From Bacillota bacterium (GTDB lineage Bacteria; Bacillota; Clostridia; Clostridiales; Clostridiaceae), in contig JAEZAL010000158.1 of NCBI GenBank assembly GCA_023427705.1, positions 1 to 8,308 on the forward strand: a DNA stretch of 8,308 nt, given 5' to 3'. Positions 1 through 6,632 of this stretch are shown here, in pieces (position 1 is the first letter of the stretch; each line of letters starts with the position of its first letter). Position numbers and translations under genes: made by a program. The notes beneath the pieces were generated by a model, which was not told where the DNA came from, did not search any database, and worked only from the letters and a program-made list of their open reading frames with translations.

Positions 1-2
1 TC

Positions 3-140
3 TCAGGAGTATTATTAGATAAATTTAACCCAGTTGGAATAATATGTTTAGGTGGAGTAGCAACTTTAATAGTGAGTATAGTTTTCTATAAATTGAAAAA
101 TAAAAAGGAGCTACGAGATAGCTCCAAGCTGAAAATATAA
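3..140 (+). CDS. C-terminal end of a membrane transporter, probably MFS (partial)
   Basis: The third forward frame is open from the window edge to a TAA and gives the last 45 residues of a protein that begins outside the window. Residues 11-29 of the fragment (VGIICLGGVATLIVSIVFY) form one hydrophobic helix. It is preceded by a short loop (LLDKFNPVG) and followed by a basic, lysine-rich tail (KLKNKKELRDSSKLKI). A last transmembrane helix with a positive cytoplasmic tail after a 'DKxxP' type loop is typical of the twelfth helix of major facilitator transporters, but the fragment is too short to prove the family or substrate. The end of the gene contains a hairpin that would act as a terminator for the opposite strand. 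The MFS assignment is an inference; an integral membrane protein is well supported. Confidence 0.6.
   Translation, partial: SGVLLDKFNPVGIICLGGVATLIVSIVFYKLKNKKELRDSSKLKI
107..125 (-). terminator. Rho-independent terminator (minus strand) inside the transporter's 3' coding end
   Basis: Read on the - strand, a perfect 7-bp stem GGAGCTA / TAGCTCC with a 5-base loop is followed at once by TTTTTATTTTTC, the classical intrinsic terminator layout. On the + strand the stem is followed by AAGCTG, so it cannot act in that direction. It lies within codons near the end of the transporter gene. It would stop - strand transcription from the PHP gene that passes the first hairpin at 182-203. Confidence 0.6.
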
Positions 141-181
141 AATTATTAAGTAATTCTAAATAAATTAATAAAAAACATTTT

Positions 182-203
182 AGAAACTCCTTAGGGAGTT
201 TCT
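182..203. terminator. Intergenic hairpin terminator between convergent genes
   Basis: A perfect 9-bp stem AGAAACTCC / GGAGTTTCT with the 4-base loop TTAG lies between the transporter stop (140) and the PHP stop (230). On the + strand it is followed by the T-rich stretch TCTTTAATTCT. On the - strand it is followed by AAAATGTTTTTTATT. It could therefore serve both convergent genes, although neither T-tract is perfect. Confidence 0.65.
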
Positions 204-229
204 TCTTTAATTCTACATTTTACATTCTT

Positions 230-1063
230 CTAAAGTTTCTTTAACCATCTAAACATATTAATTATGTTATTATCTTGAGGAATAATTACATCACCAACAT
301 TTCCATGAGATTTATCCTTTGGAATTCCATGACAATCAGAACCACAAGAAATATATAAATTATTTTCTTTAGCTAAGTTAATTAATTTTATTGTATCAGA
401 CTCTGTATTTCTAAAGTAAATAGCTTCAATACCATCAAAACCAAGTTTTATTAAATCATTTATAGAAGTTTTCTTTACTAATATAGGATGAGCTAAGAAA
501 ACTAAGGCATTAAATTCTTTTAAAAGTTTAATTCCTTCTATTGTAGATAATTTAGTAGAAGGCACATAAGCTGGGCAATTATTTCCTATAAAGTTTTTAA
601 ATATATATTCATGATCATAAGGGTAACCAGCATCTATAATAGCCTTTGCTATATGTGGTCTTGCTATGGTATCTTTTCCATTAGATAAAACTTTATTAAT
701 ATCTAATTCAATATTATGAAACTTTTTTAAATTATCAACTAGTTTATAAGCTCTAGCAATTCTTTTTTCTTTAAATTCTTCTAAAATTTTATTTAATTTC
801 GGATTACTATAGTTTTCCTTATTAAAAAATCCTAGAACATGAATTGATTCTCCATTATATTCAGTAGATAGTTCAATTCCAGGAATAAAATTTATATTAA
901 GTCTTTTAGCCTCTAAAATAGCTTCATCTATTCCACTTAAAGTATCATGATCTGTTAAAGAAATATAGTCTAGGTTTCTATCTTTAGCCATTTCAATTAT
1001 TTCCTTAGGCTTAAACCTTCCATCTGAACATATTGAATGGTTATGTAAATCACACTTAAACAT
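230..1063 (-). CDS. PHP-domain phosphoesterase, TrpH/YciV (RNase AM) type
   Basis: This 277-residue protein has a PHP (polymerase and histidinol phosphatase) metal-dependent phosphoesterase fold. All nine expected metal ligands are visible: H7 and H9 in DLHNHS, D14 in SDG, H39 in LTDHDT, E64 in GIELS, H75 in IHVLGF, H192 in AHP, and D243 and H245 in SDCH. The insertion around residues 95-160, including IARPHIAKAI, is typical of the TrpH/YciV branch. Studied members of that branch remove nucleotides from 5' ends of short RNAs or dephosphorylate 3',5'-nucleoside bisphosphates. The active site looks intact, and the substrate is inferred from the family. The frame opens further upstream at a TTG (1078), but the ATG at 1063 is preferred because an AAAGGAGA site sits just before it. 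The gene is divergent from the pab-fol operon and shares its promoter region. It is probably cytoplasmic, with no signal peptide. Confidence 0.88.
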   Translation of the reverse strand: MFKCDLHNHSICSDGRFKPKEIIEMAKDRNLDYISLTDHDTLSGIDEAILEAKRLNINFIPGIELSTEYNGESIHVLGFFNKENYSNPKLNKILEEFKEKRIARAYKLVDNLKKFHNIELDINKVLSNGKDTIARPHIAKAIIDAGYPYDHEYIFKNFIGNNCPAYVPSTKLSTIEGIKLLKEFNALVFLAHPILVKKTSINDLIKLGFDGIEAIYFRNTESDTIKLINLAKENNLYISCGSDCHGIPKDKSHGNVGDVIIPQDNNIINMFRWLKKL

Positions 1064-1067
1064 CCTA

Positions 1068-1075
1068 TCTCCTTT
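1068..1075 (-). promoter_or_regulatory. Ribosome binding site that fixes the PHP gene start
   Basis: On the - strand AAAGGAGA lies five bases (counted from GGAG) before the ATG at 1063. The in-frame TTG at 1078 would place this site inside the coding sequence and has no good site of its own, so the ATG is the likely start. Confidence 0.75.
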
Positions 1076-1102
1076 CAAAATAACAAATTATTATGATATA
1101 AT
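1074..1102 (+). promoter_or_regulatory. Predicted sigma-A promoter of the pab-fol operon
   Basis: TATAAT at 1097-1102 is a perfect -10 box and is preceded by TG at the right place (TGATATAAT), making an extended -10. A weak -35 (TTCAAA, 1074-1079, 4 of 6 matches to TTGACA) lies 17 bases upstream, over the PHP gene's ribosome binding site. Transcription would start near 1109, leaving a leader of about 55 bases. That is too short for a known folate riboswitch. Confidence 0.6.
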
Positions 1103-1113
1103 CTATACATTAA

Positions 1114-1147
1114 ATTATTTTAACACATATATATTATTTTTAACACA
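1114..1147. repeat. Tandem direct repeat in the pab-fol leader, possible operator
   Basis: ATTATTTTAACACA (1114-1127) is repeated as ATTATTTTTAACACA (1133-1147), with starts 19 bases apart, close to two helical turns. The pair lies just downstream of the predicted + strand start site and before the pabA ribosome binding site. Read on the - strand, the first copy contains TGTTAAAAT, which could be an extended -10 for the PHP gene. A regulator binding here could thus control both divergent transcripts. This role is inferred; the sequence is AT-rich and the repeat could be chance. Confidence 0.45.
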
Positions 1148-1164
1148 AAGCTTGGAGGTAAAAA

Positions 1165-1758
1165 ATGCTTTTAATGATAGACAACTATGATTCATTTGTG
1201 TTTAATTTAGTAAGATATATTGAAGAATTAGGAGAAGAAGTAATAATATATAGAAATGATAAAATATCAATTGAAGAAATTAAAGAGTTAGATATTGATG
1301 GAATAATAATTTCTCCTGGTCCTAAATCTCCGAAGGAAGCTGGTATATCATTAGATATTTTACATAATTTCAAAGGGGTAAAACCAATACTTGGAATATG
1401 TTTAGGACACCAATGTATAGGTCATTATTTTGAAAGTGAAGTTATTAAAGGAAAAGAACCAGTACATGGGAAAATAAGTTACATAAATCATAAGGGAAAG
1501 GATTTATTTGAAGGTGTAAAAAATCCACTTAGAGTAACTAGATACCATTCCCTTATTATAGATAATAAGATGCTTAGTGAAGATATAGAAGTTACAAGTG
1601 AAACTGAAGATAATATTATTATGGGAATTAGACATAAAAAGTATCCTATTTTTGGATTACAATTTCATCCTGAAGCGGAAATGACAGAAGAGGGACATAA
1701 ACTATTAAATAATTTTATTAAAATAACTAAAGATTTCAAGGAGAATACAAATGATTAA
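1165..1758 (+). CDS. pabA: Aminodeoxychorismate synthase, glutamine amidotransferase subunit
   Basis: PabA hydrolyses glutamine and passes ammonia to PabB, which uses it to aminate chorismate, the first step of p-aminobenzoate synthesis. The 197-residue protein is a complete class I glutamine amidotransferase of usual length. It has the N-terminal MLLMIDNYDSFVFNLVRY, the SPGPKSPKEAG loop (50-60), the nucleophile C79 in GICLGHQ, and catalytic H168 and E170 in FHPEA. The sequence alone cannot separate PabA from the anthranilate synthase subunit TrpG, and one protein can serve both enzymes in some bacteria. The following pabB and fol genes make the folate role clear. GGAGG at 1154-1158, six bases before the ATG, supports the start. 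It is the first gene of the operon, and its end overlaps pabB by 8 bases, suggesting coupled translation of the two partner subunits. Confidence 0.93.
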   Translation: MLLMIDNYDSFVFNLVRYIEELGEEVIIYRNDKISIEEIKELDIDGIIISPGPKSPKEAGISLDILHNFKGVKPILGICLGHQCIGHYFESEVIKGKEPVHGKISYINHKGKDLFEGVKNPLRVTRYHSLIIDNKMLSEDIEVTSETEDNIIMGIRHKKYPIFGLQFHPEAEMTEEGHKLLNNFIKITKDFKENTND

Positions 1759-3094
1759 GATAAAAGAAGTAGAAATAAATTTTAATCCTCTTGAAGTATA
1801 TAATTTATTTAAGAATGAAAAAGATACTGTTTTATTGGACTCATCCAAGGAAGATAAAAAATTATCTAAATTCTCTTTTATTGGATTAAATCCATTTATG
1901 ACCTTTGAAGCTAAAGGAAATAATTCTTTTATTGATAATATAGAAGTAAATGGAGCTCCCTTTGATGTTTTAGATAATCTTATGGAAAAATATAAGATTT
2001 CAGAGAAGAAATACAGTAATATTCCATTATTATGTGGTGCTATAGGATATGTATCCTATGATGTATGCAGAATATTAGAGAAGCTTCCTGATAATAGTAG
2101 TGAAGACTTTAAAATAAGTGATATGAAATTTATATTTTACAATAATATTATTATTTTTGATTTACAAAATAACAAGAAATATATAACTTCGTTAAATGGA
2201 AATGAAGAAGAACTAGATTTAATTATAAATAAAATAAAAGATATTGTAAAAATAGAGGAACAAAAAGTTGAAGATAGCAATAAAAAATTTATTTCTAACT
2301 TTAATAAAGAAAATTATAAGTTAGCCATAAGAAGATTAAAAGATTATATAGTAAGCGGGGATGTTTATATAGCTAATATGACTCAAAGGTTTTGCACAGA
2401 AAGTACTGAAGACTCTTTTGAGATATATAAAAAGCTTAGAAGTATAAATAAAGCACCATTTTCTGCTTTTATGAACTTTAAAGATTTTCAAATAATTAGT
2501 TCTTCTCCAGAAAGATTTCTAGAAATAAATAATAGAATTGTTGTTACAAGACCAATAAAAGGGACAAGACCTAGAGGGAAAACAGAAGAAGAAGATAAGA
2601 AAAATAGTTTAGAACTTTTAAATAGTGAAAAAGATAGAGCGGAATTATTAATGGTAGTTGATTTAGAAAGAAATGATTTAAGCAAGGTGTGTAAGCCTCA
2701 TTCAGTAAAAGTAACAGAACTCTTTAAACTGGAAACTTATGCTACAGTATTTCATTTAGTCTCAACAGTTGAAGGAGAGCTAAAAGACCAGGTATCAGCT
2801 GTAAAATGCATTAAAGAATGTTTTCCAGGAGGATCTATAACTGGAACTCCAAAAATAAGATCTATGGAAATAATAGAAGAATTAGAAGGCATTAAAAGAA
2901 ATATATATACTGGATCTATTGGATACTTTGATTTTAGAGGAAATGCTGATTTTAATATTGCCATTAGAACTATAATAAAAAAAGATAATAAAGCTTATTT
3001 TGGAGTTGGTGGAGGAATTACTTATGATTCTAATGAAGAAGATGAGTATAATGAAACTTTAGATAAGGCAAGAGCTTTAATGAGGGTATTGTAA
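1751..3094 (+). CDS. pabB: Aminodeoxychorismate synthase component I
   Basis: PabB binds chorismate and, with ammonia from PabA, forms 4-amino-4-deoxychorismate. The 447-residue protein has an N-terminal anthranilate-synthase-like domain (about 10-135, with LLDSS and SFIGLNPF). A chorismate-binding domain follows (about 180-447). Key motifs are SSSPERFL, PIKGTRPRG (268-276), ELLMVVDLERNDL (298-310), FPGGSITGTPK (358-368) and GVGGGITYDS (418-427). K270 in PIKGT marks aminodeoxychorismate synthase, because anthranilate synthase (TrpE) has PIAGT there. It is known to act as the nucleophile in PabB enzymes. The start is supported by AAGGAG (1738-1743) inside the end of pabA. Its stop overlaps the pabC start by one base in TAATG. 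No trp genes are nearby, which fits a dedicated folate role. Confidence 0.93.
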   Translation: MIKIKEVEINFNPLEVYNLFKNEKDTVLLDSSKEDKKLSKFSFIGLNPFMTFEAKGNNSFIDNIEVNGAPFDVLDNLMEKYKISEKKYSNIPLLCGAIGYVSYDVCRILEKLPDNSSEDFKISDMKFIFYNNIIIFDLQNNKKYITSLNGNEEELDLIINKIKDIVKIEEQKVEDSNKKFISNFNKENYKLAIRRLKDYIVSGDVYIANMTQRFCTESTEDSFEIYKKLRSINKAPFSAFMNFKDFQIISSSPERFLEINNRIVVTRPIKGTRPRGKTEEEDKKNSLELLNSEKDRAELLMVVDLERNDLSKVCKPHSVKVTELFKLETYATVFHLVSTVEGELKDQVSAVKCIKECFPGGSITGTPKIRSMEIIEELEGIKRNIYTGSIGYFDFRGNADFNIAIRTIIKKDNKAYFGVGGGITYDSNEEDEYNETLDKARALMRVL

Positions 3095-3837
3095 TGAGGA
3101 ATATTATTTTTAATGGAAAAAAGATAATTTTAGATAGTGGGTACTTTTTTGGAAGAGGAGTATTTGAAACAATATTAATAAAAAATGAACCTGTGTTTTT
3201 ACAAGAACATATTGAAAGGTTAAATCGAGGGATTAAAGTTTTAGGTTTAGGTGATGAGGTTTCAAAAGATAATATATTAAAGCTAATAAACAAATATTCC
3301 ATAAAGAATTGTGTTTTAAAATTAGCTATATCAGAAAGAAATTTAATATTAGAAATACGTAATAATAAATATAAGCCAGAAGATTATTTAAAAGGTTTTT
3401 CTTTAAAGCTTTCTAACATAAACAGAAATTCTAAGTCTAAATTAACTTATATAAAGTCATTAAATTATTTAGAAAATATTATTGAAAGAGAAGAAGCCTT
3501 AAAAAAGGGATATGATGAAGTTTTATTCTTAAATGAAAAAGGTTTTGTTACAGAGGGGAGTATTTCAAATATATTTCTTGTGAAAGGAAATAAAATATAT
3601 ACACCAAAAGTTGAAAGTGGCCTACTTCCTGGTGTAGTTAGAAATTATATTATAAATGAATTTAAAGTAATAGAAAAAGAAATTACTTTAGATGAATTGT
3701 TTGATGCAGATGAACTGTTTGTAACAAATAGTTTATTAGGTATAATGGGAGTAAGTAAATTAGAAGATAAGATATTTACAGAAAATAAAATAACTATAAG
3801 TATAAGAGAAAAATATGAACTAATAATTGACGATTAG
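3094..3837 (+). CDS. pabC: Aminodeoxychorismate lyase
   Basis: PabC is a pyridoxal-phosphate enzyme that splits aminodeoxychorismate into p-aminobenzoate and pyruvate. The 247-residue sequence is a fold-type IV (branched-chain aminotransferase class) protein. It has the N-terminal DSGYFFGRGVFETI (14-27), the HIERLNRG segment, the PLP lysine K121 in IKSLNYL, E154 in VTEGSISNIF, and the LLPGVVRN phosphate-binding region. D-amino acid transaminase is a related alternative, but the position directly after pabA and pabB makes the lyase by far the likelier call. The start overlaps the pabB stop (TAATG) and is served by GAGGG at 3082-3086, within pabB. It is cytoplasmic and cotranscribed with its partners. 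Confidence 0.9.
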   Translation: MRNIIFNGKKIILDSGYFFGRGVFETILIKNEPVFLQEHIERLNRGIKVLGLGDEVSKDNILKLINKYSIKNCVLKLAISERNLILEIRNNKYKPEDYLKGFSLKLSNINRNSKSKLTYIKSLNYLENIIEREEALKKGYDEVLFLNEKGFVTEGSISNIFLVKGNKIYTPKVESGLLPGVVRNYIINEFKVIEKEITLDELFDADELFVTNSLLGIMGVSKLEDKIFTENKITISIREKYELIIDD

Positions 3838-3848
3838 GAGGAACATTA

Positions 3849-4403
3849 ATGATAAATAAAGATAAGATACTTGAAGGTGTAAGACTTATAATTGAGGGGA
3901 TAGGGGAGGATATTAACAGAGAAGGGTTAATAGAAACTCCTGATAGAATAGCAAGGATGTATGAAGAGATTTTTTCAGGTATAGGAGAAAATGCTGAAAA
4001 AGAATTATCTAAGACTTTTACTGTTGAAAGAAATGATTTAGTTTTAGAAAAAGATATTACTTTCTATTCTATGTGTGAGCATCATTTTGTACCTTTTTAT
4101 GGTAAGGCCCATATAGCATATATACCAAATGGGAAAGTGGCAGGTTTATCAAAATTAGCTAGATGTGTTGAAATATATTCTAAAAAACCTCAGCTTCAAG
4201 AAAGACTTACAACTGAAATAGCAGATGCAATAATGGAATATTTAGATGCAAAAGGTGTTATGGTAGTAATTGAGGGTGAACATATGTGTATGACTATGAG
4301 AGGTGTTAAGAAACCAGGTGCTAAAACTTTAACTACAACATATAGAGGATGTTTTTTAGAGGATTATAATTTAAGAAGTGAAGTAATGAATTTAATTAAA
4401 TAA
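3849..4403 (+). CDS. folE: GTP cyclohydrolase I
   Basis: FolE opens the guanine ring of GTP and recloses it to give 7,8-dihydroneopterin triphosphate, the first step of the pterin branch. The 184-residue protein is the standard type IA enzyme. ETPDRIARMYEEIFSG is near the N-terminus. SMCEHHFVPF gives zinc ligands C76 and H79, and HMCMTMRG gives C147. GLSKLARCVEIYSKKPQLQERLT and TTYRG are also present. Because all zinc ligands are kept, it is not the zinc-independent FolE2 (IB) form. The start has AGGAGG (3836-3841) seven bases upstream, and this site overlaps the pabC stop codon. It joins the pABA genes to the pterin genes in one transcript, so both halves of dihydropteroate would be made together. 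Confidence 0.95.
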   Translation: MINKDKILEGVRLIIEGIGEDINREGLIETPDRIARMYEEIFSGIGENAEKELSKTFTVERNDLVLEKDITFYSMCEHHFVPFYGKAHIAYIPNGKVAGLSKLARCVEIYSKKPQLQERLTTEIADAIMEYLDAKGVMVVIEGEHMCMTMRGVKKPGAKTLTTTYRGCFLEDYNLRSEVMNLIK

Positions 4404-4419
4404 TATAGAAGGTGAAAGT

Positions 4420-4893
4420 ATGGAAAATGTTAATATTATTTTAAATCATCCTAAGTATAAAACTTTATTAAAGGAACTAAATGAATTAGAAAAAGATAGG
4501 ATATTTTGTAATCATACTTTAGAACATTTTCTAGATGTAGCTAGAATAGCATATATTATTGTTTTAGAAAAAAAATTATGTTATAGTAAGGAAGTAATCT
4601 ATTCAATTGCATTACTACATGATATTGGAAGAGTTTTAGAGTATAAAAATGGCTTAGATCATCATGAAGGCAGTGCAATTATAGCAAAAGAAATATTGGA
4701 ACATACATCTTTTAATGAAGAAGAAAAGGCTTTAATAATAAAGTCTATAAAAGAGCACAGAAGAGAAAGTGAAGATGAACTATCTAAAATAATATACAAA
4801 AGCGATAAACTTTCAAGAAATTGCTTTAATTGTAGAGCATATAATGATTGTTATTGGAAGGAAGATAAAAAGAATAAGAACATAAGGATATAG
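4420..4893 (+). CDS. HD-domain phosphohydrolase in the folate operon
   Basis: This 157-residue cytoplasmic protein has a complete HD metal-binding set: H36 (LEHFLDVAR), H67 and D68 in LLHDIGR, H82 in DHHEGS, H113 and D129. HD proteins are metal-dependent phosphohydrolases, often acting on nucleotides. The C-terminus has three cysteines in C-x2-C-x5-C spacing (C135, C138, C144, followed by Y-W). AAGGTG (4409-4414) sets the start, 16 bases after folE and 16 before folP. The operon encodes the pABA and pterin steps through dihydropteroate except dephosphorylation of dihydroneopterin triphosphate, normally begun by a Nudix enzyme. A role in that step is therefore a reasonable inference. A precedent is archaeal MptB, an HD enzyme that hydrolyses a cyclic phosphate of dihydroneopterin. 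A general nucleotide hydrolase or regulatory role remains possible. The domain is secure; the substrate is not. Confidence 0.85.
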   Translation: MENVNIILNHPKYKTLLKELNELEKDRIFCNHTLEHFLDVARIAYIIVLEKKLCYSKEVIYSIALLHDIGRVLEYKNGLDHHEGSAIIAKEILEHTSFNEEEKALIIKSIKEHRRESEDELSKIIYKSDKLSRNCFNCRAYNDCYWKEDKKNKNIRI

Positions 4894-4909
4894 TAAAAGG
4901 GAGAGAATT

Positions 4910-5719
4910 ATGAAAATAGGCAACAAAGTTATTGACTTAAAAGAAAGAACATATGTTATGGGGATATTAAATGTAACACCAGATTCGTTTTCTGATGGAG
5001 GCAATTATAATAATGTTGAAGATGCTGTAAAGAGAGCGAAGAAAATGATAGAAGAGGGTGCTGATATCATTGATATAGGTGGAGAGTCTACAAGACCTGG
5101 TGCAAGTTTAGTATCAGAAGAAGAAGAAATTGCAAGAGTTATTCCAATAATAAAGGCTATAAAAAGTGAATTAGATGTATTAGTTTCAATAGATACTTAT
5201 AAGAGTAAAACAGCAGAAGAAGCAATTAAAGCTGGTGCTGATATAATAAATGATGTATGGGGATTTAAAAAAGATAGTAATATGGCGAAGGTTGCAGCAA
5301 AATACAATGTTCCTTGTATTTTAATGCATAATAGAGAAAAAGAACCATATTTAGATTTAATGAATAATATTTTAATGGAATTAATAGATAGTGTAAATAT
5401 TGCATTAGATGCAGGAGTTAAAAGAGAGAACATTATACTAGATCCAGGCATAGGTTTTGCTAAAACTTATGAGGAAAACTTAGAAGTTATGAATAATCTT
5501 GAAAAAATAGTTAATATAGGTTTTCCAGTTTTATTAGGAACGTCAAGAAAATCAATGATTGGACTAGCGTTAGACCTTCCTGTTGAAAATAGATTAGAAG
5601 GTACTATTGCTACTACTGTAACAGGGATAATGAAGGGGTGTAAAATAGTAAGAGTACATGATGTTCTTGAAAATAAAAGAGCTTGTGTAATGGCTGATAA
5701 AATATTAAATAAAAAGTAG
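4910..5719 (+). CDS. folP: Dihydropteroate synthase
   Basis: FolP joins hydroxymethyl-dihydropterin pyrophosphate to p-aminobenzoate to make dihydropteroate, and is the target of sulfonamides. The 269-residue TIM-barrel protein shows the full motif set. These are MGILNVTPDSFSDGG (N21 binds magnesium), DIGGESTRPGA (55-65), SIDTYK (D95), INDVWG (113-118), LDPGIGFAK (D178, K185), GTSRKS (K214), and VRVHDV (R248, H250). The pterin- and pABA-binding loops look normal, and no insertion of the kind linked with sulfonamide resistance is apparent by eye. The start is served by AGGGAG (4898-4903), six bases before the ATG. It is 16 bases after the HD gene and 10 before the folB-folK fusion, which makes its substrate. 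Confidence 0.95.
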   Translation: MKIGNKVIDLKERTYVMGILNVTPDSFSDGGNYNNVEDAVKRAKKMIEEGADIIDIGGESTRPGASLVSEEEEIARVIPIIKAIKSELDVLVSIDTYKSKTAEEAIKAGADIINDVWGFKKDSNMAKVAAKYNVPCILMHNREKEPYLDLMNNILMELIDSVNIALDAGVKRENIILDPGIGFAKTYEENLEVMNNLEKIVNIGFPVLLGTSRKSMIGLALDLPVENRLEGTIATTVTGIMKGCKIVRVHDVLENKRACVMADKILNKK

Positions 5720-5729
5720 AGGATTAACT

Positions 5730-6548
5730 ATGGATAAACTATACTTAAAAGATGTAGAGATATTTGCAAATCATGGTGTATTTAAAGAAGAAAAATCTTT
5801 AGGGCAAAAGTTTATACTTTCTTTAGAGTTAGATTTAGATTTAAGCGAAGCAGCAAAAAAACGTGATTTAAGTAAATCAGTTCATTATGGAGAGTTATGT
5901 CATAATGTAGAAAAAGAATTTCAAAAAGAAAGTTATGATTTAATTGAAACAGCTGCTGAAAAAATAGCTGAGTATATTTTAATTAATTATGATTTAGTAA
6001 ATGGAGTTAAAGTTTTACTTAAGAAACCTTGGGCTCCAATTGGAAGACATTTAGATACTGCAGCAATAGAAATTCACAGAAAATGGCATAAGGCATATAT
6101 ATCTATAGGAAGCAATATAGGAAATAAAGAAGAAAACATTAAAAATTCTATAGATAAGATTAAGGAATTTAAAGAAATTAAAGTTACAAAAATTGCAAGT
6201 ATAATAGAAACAGAACCTTGGGGTTATGAAGAACAAGATAGTTTTAAAAATACAGCAATAGAAATAAGAACATTCCTTAATCCAAAAGAACTTATGACAA
6301 TTTTGTTAGATATAGAAAAAGAAATGAAAAGAGAGAGAATAATTAAATGGGGTCCAAGAATAATAGACTTAGATATTATTTTCTTTGATGACTATGTTAC
6401 GTCTGATGAATATGTAACTATACCTCATCCTAGAATGGAAGAAAGAGAATTTGTTTTGGAACCATTAAATGAAATAGCTCCAAACTTTATACATCCATTA
6501 AACAAGAAAAGAGTTTTTAGGATGCTAGAAGAAATAAGAAATAAATAA
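5730..6548 (+). CDS. folBK: Fused dihydroneopterin aldolase and HPPK (FolB-FolK)
   Basis: This single 272-residue protein carries two consecutive pterin enzymes. Residues 1 to about 118 are FolB, which cleaves dihydroneopterin to hydroxymethyl-dihydropterin and glycolaldehyde. Visible are IFANHGVFKEEKSLGQ (11-26), SVHYGEL with Y53, and the catalytic lysine region KKPWAPI (K99). Residues from about 120 are FolK, which transfers pyrophosphate from ATP: AYISIGSNIGN (122-132), ETEPWGY (160-166), WGPRIIDLDIIFFDD with magnesium ligands D213 and D215, and IPHPRMEEREFVLEPL. Both active sites look intact, and the joint (around WHK, 119-121) has almost no linker. Fused FolB-FolK is known elsewhere, for example in Streptococcus pneumoniae. 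AGAGGA (5718-5723) overlaps the folP stop and sets the start. It is the last operon gene and is followed by a strong terminator. Confidence 0.95.
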   Translation: MDKLYLKDVEIFANHGVFKEEKSLGQKFILSLELDLDLSEAAKKRDLSKSVHYGELCHNVEKEFQKESYDLIETAAEKIAEYILINYDLVNGVKVLLKKPWAPIGRHLDTAAIEIHRKWHKAYISIGSNIGNKEENIKNSIDKIKEFKEIKVTKIASIIETEPWGYEEQDSFKNTAIEIRTFLNPKELMTILLDIEKEMKRERIIKWGPRIIDLDIIFFDDYVTSDEYVTIPHPRMEEREFVLEPLNEIAPNFIHPLNKKRVFRMLEEIRNK

Positions 6549-6552
6549 AAAA

Positions 6553-6596
6553 AGGGTGTTGTAAAATATTCAATTATTTGCAACACCCTGTTTTTT
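6553..6596. terminator. Strong bidirectional terminator after the folate operon
   Basis: AGGGTGTTG (6553-6561) pairs with CAACACCCT (6581-6589), and the stem can extend by TAAA/TTTG. The + strand side is followed by GTTTTTT. The - strand side is followed by TTTTTTTATTTATTTC. It therefore ends the pab-fol transcript and can also end the oncoming lipoprotein transcript. Confidence 0.9.
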
Positions 6597-6632
6597 AGTA
6601 ATTTATAAAGAGTTTACATATGAATAAAGTTC

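Noticed and set aside
1064..1078. TTG start five codons upstream for the PHP gene
   Set aside because: It would place the AAAGGAGA ribosome binding site inside the gene, and it lacks its own site. The ATG at 1063 has the right spacing, and DLHNHS then lies at the usual position near the N-terminus.
1103..1164. Tetrahydrofolate riboswitch or other leader RNA before pabA
   Set aside because: Only about 55 bases separate the predicted start site from the ATG. The stretch is AT-rich with no conserved riboswitch core that I can see.
1165..3094. Anthranilate synthase (trpG-trpE) instead of pabA-pabB
   Set aside because: PabB has lysine in PIKGT where TrpE has alanine, and pabC and fol genes follow directly with no trp genes in the window.
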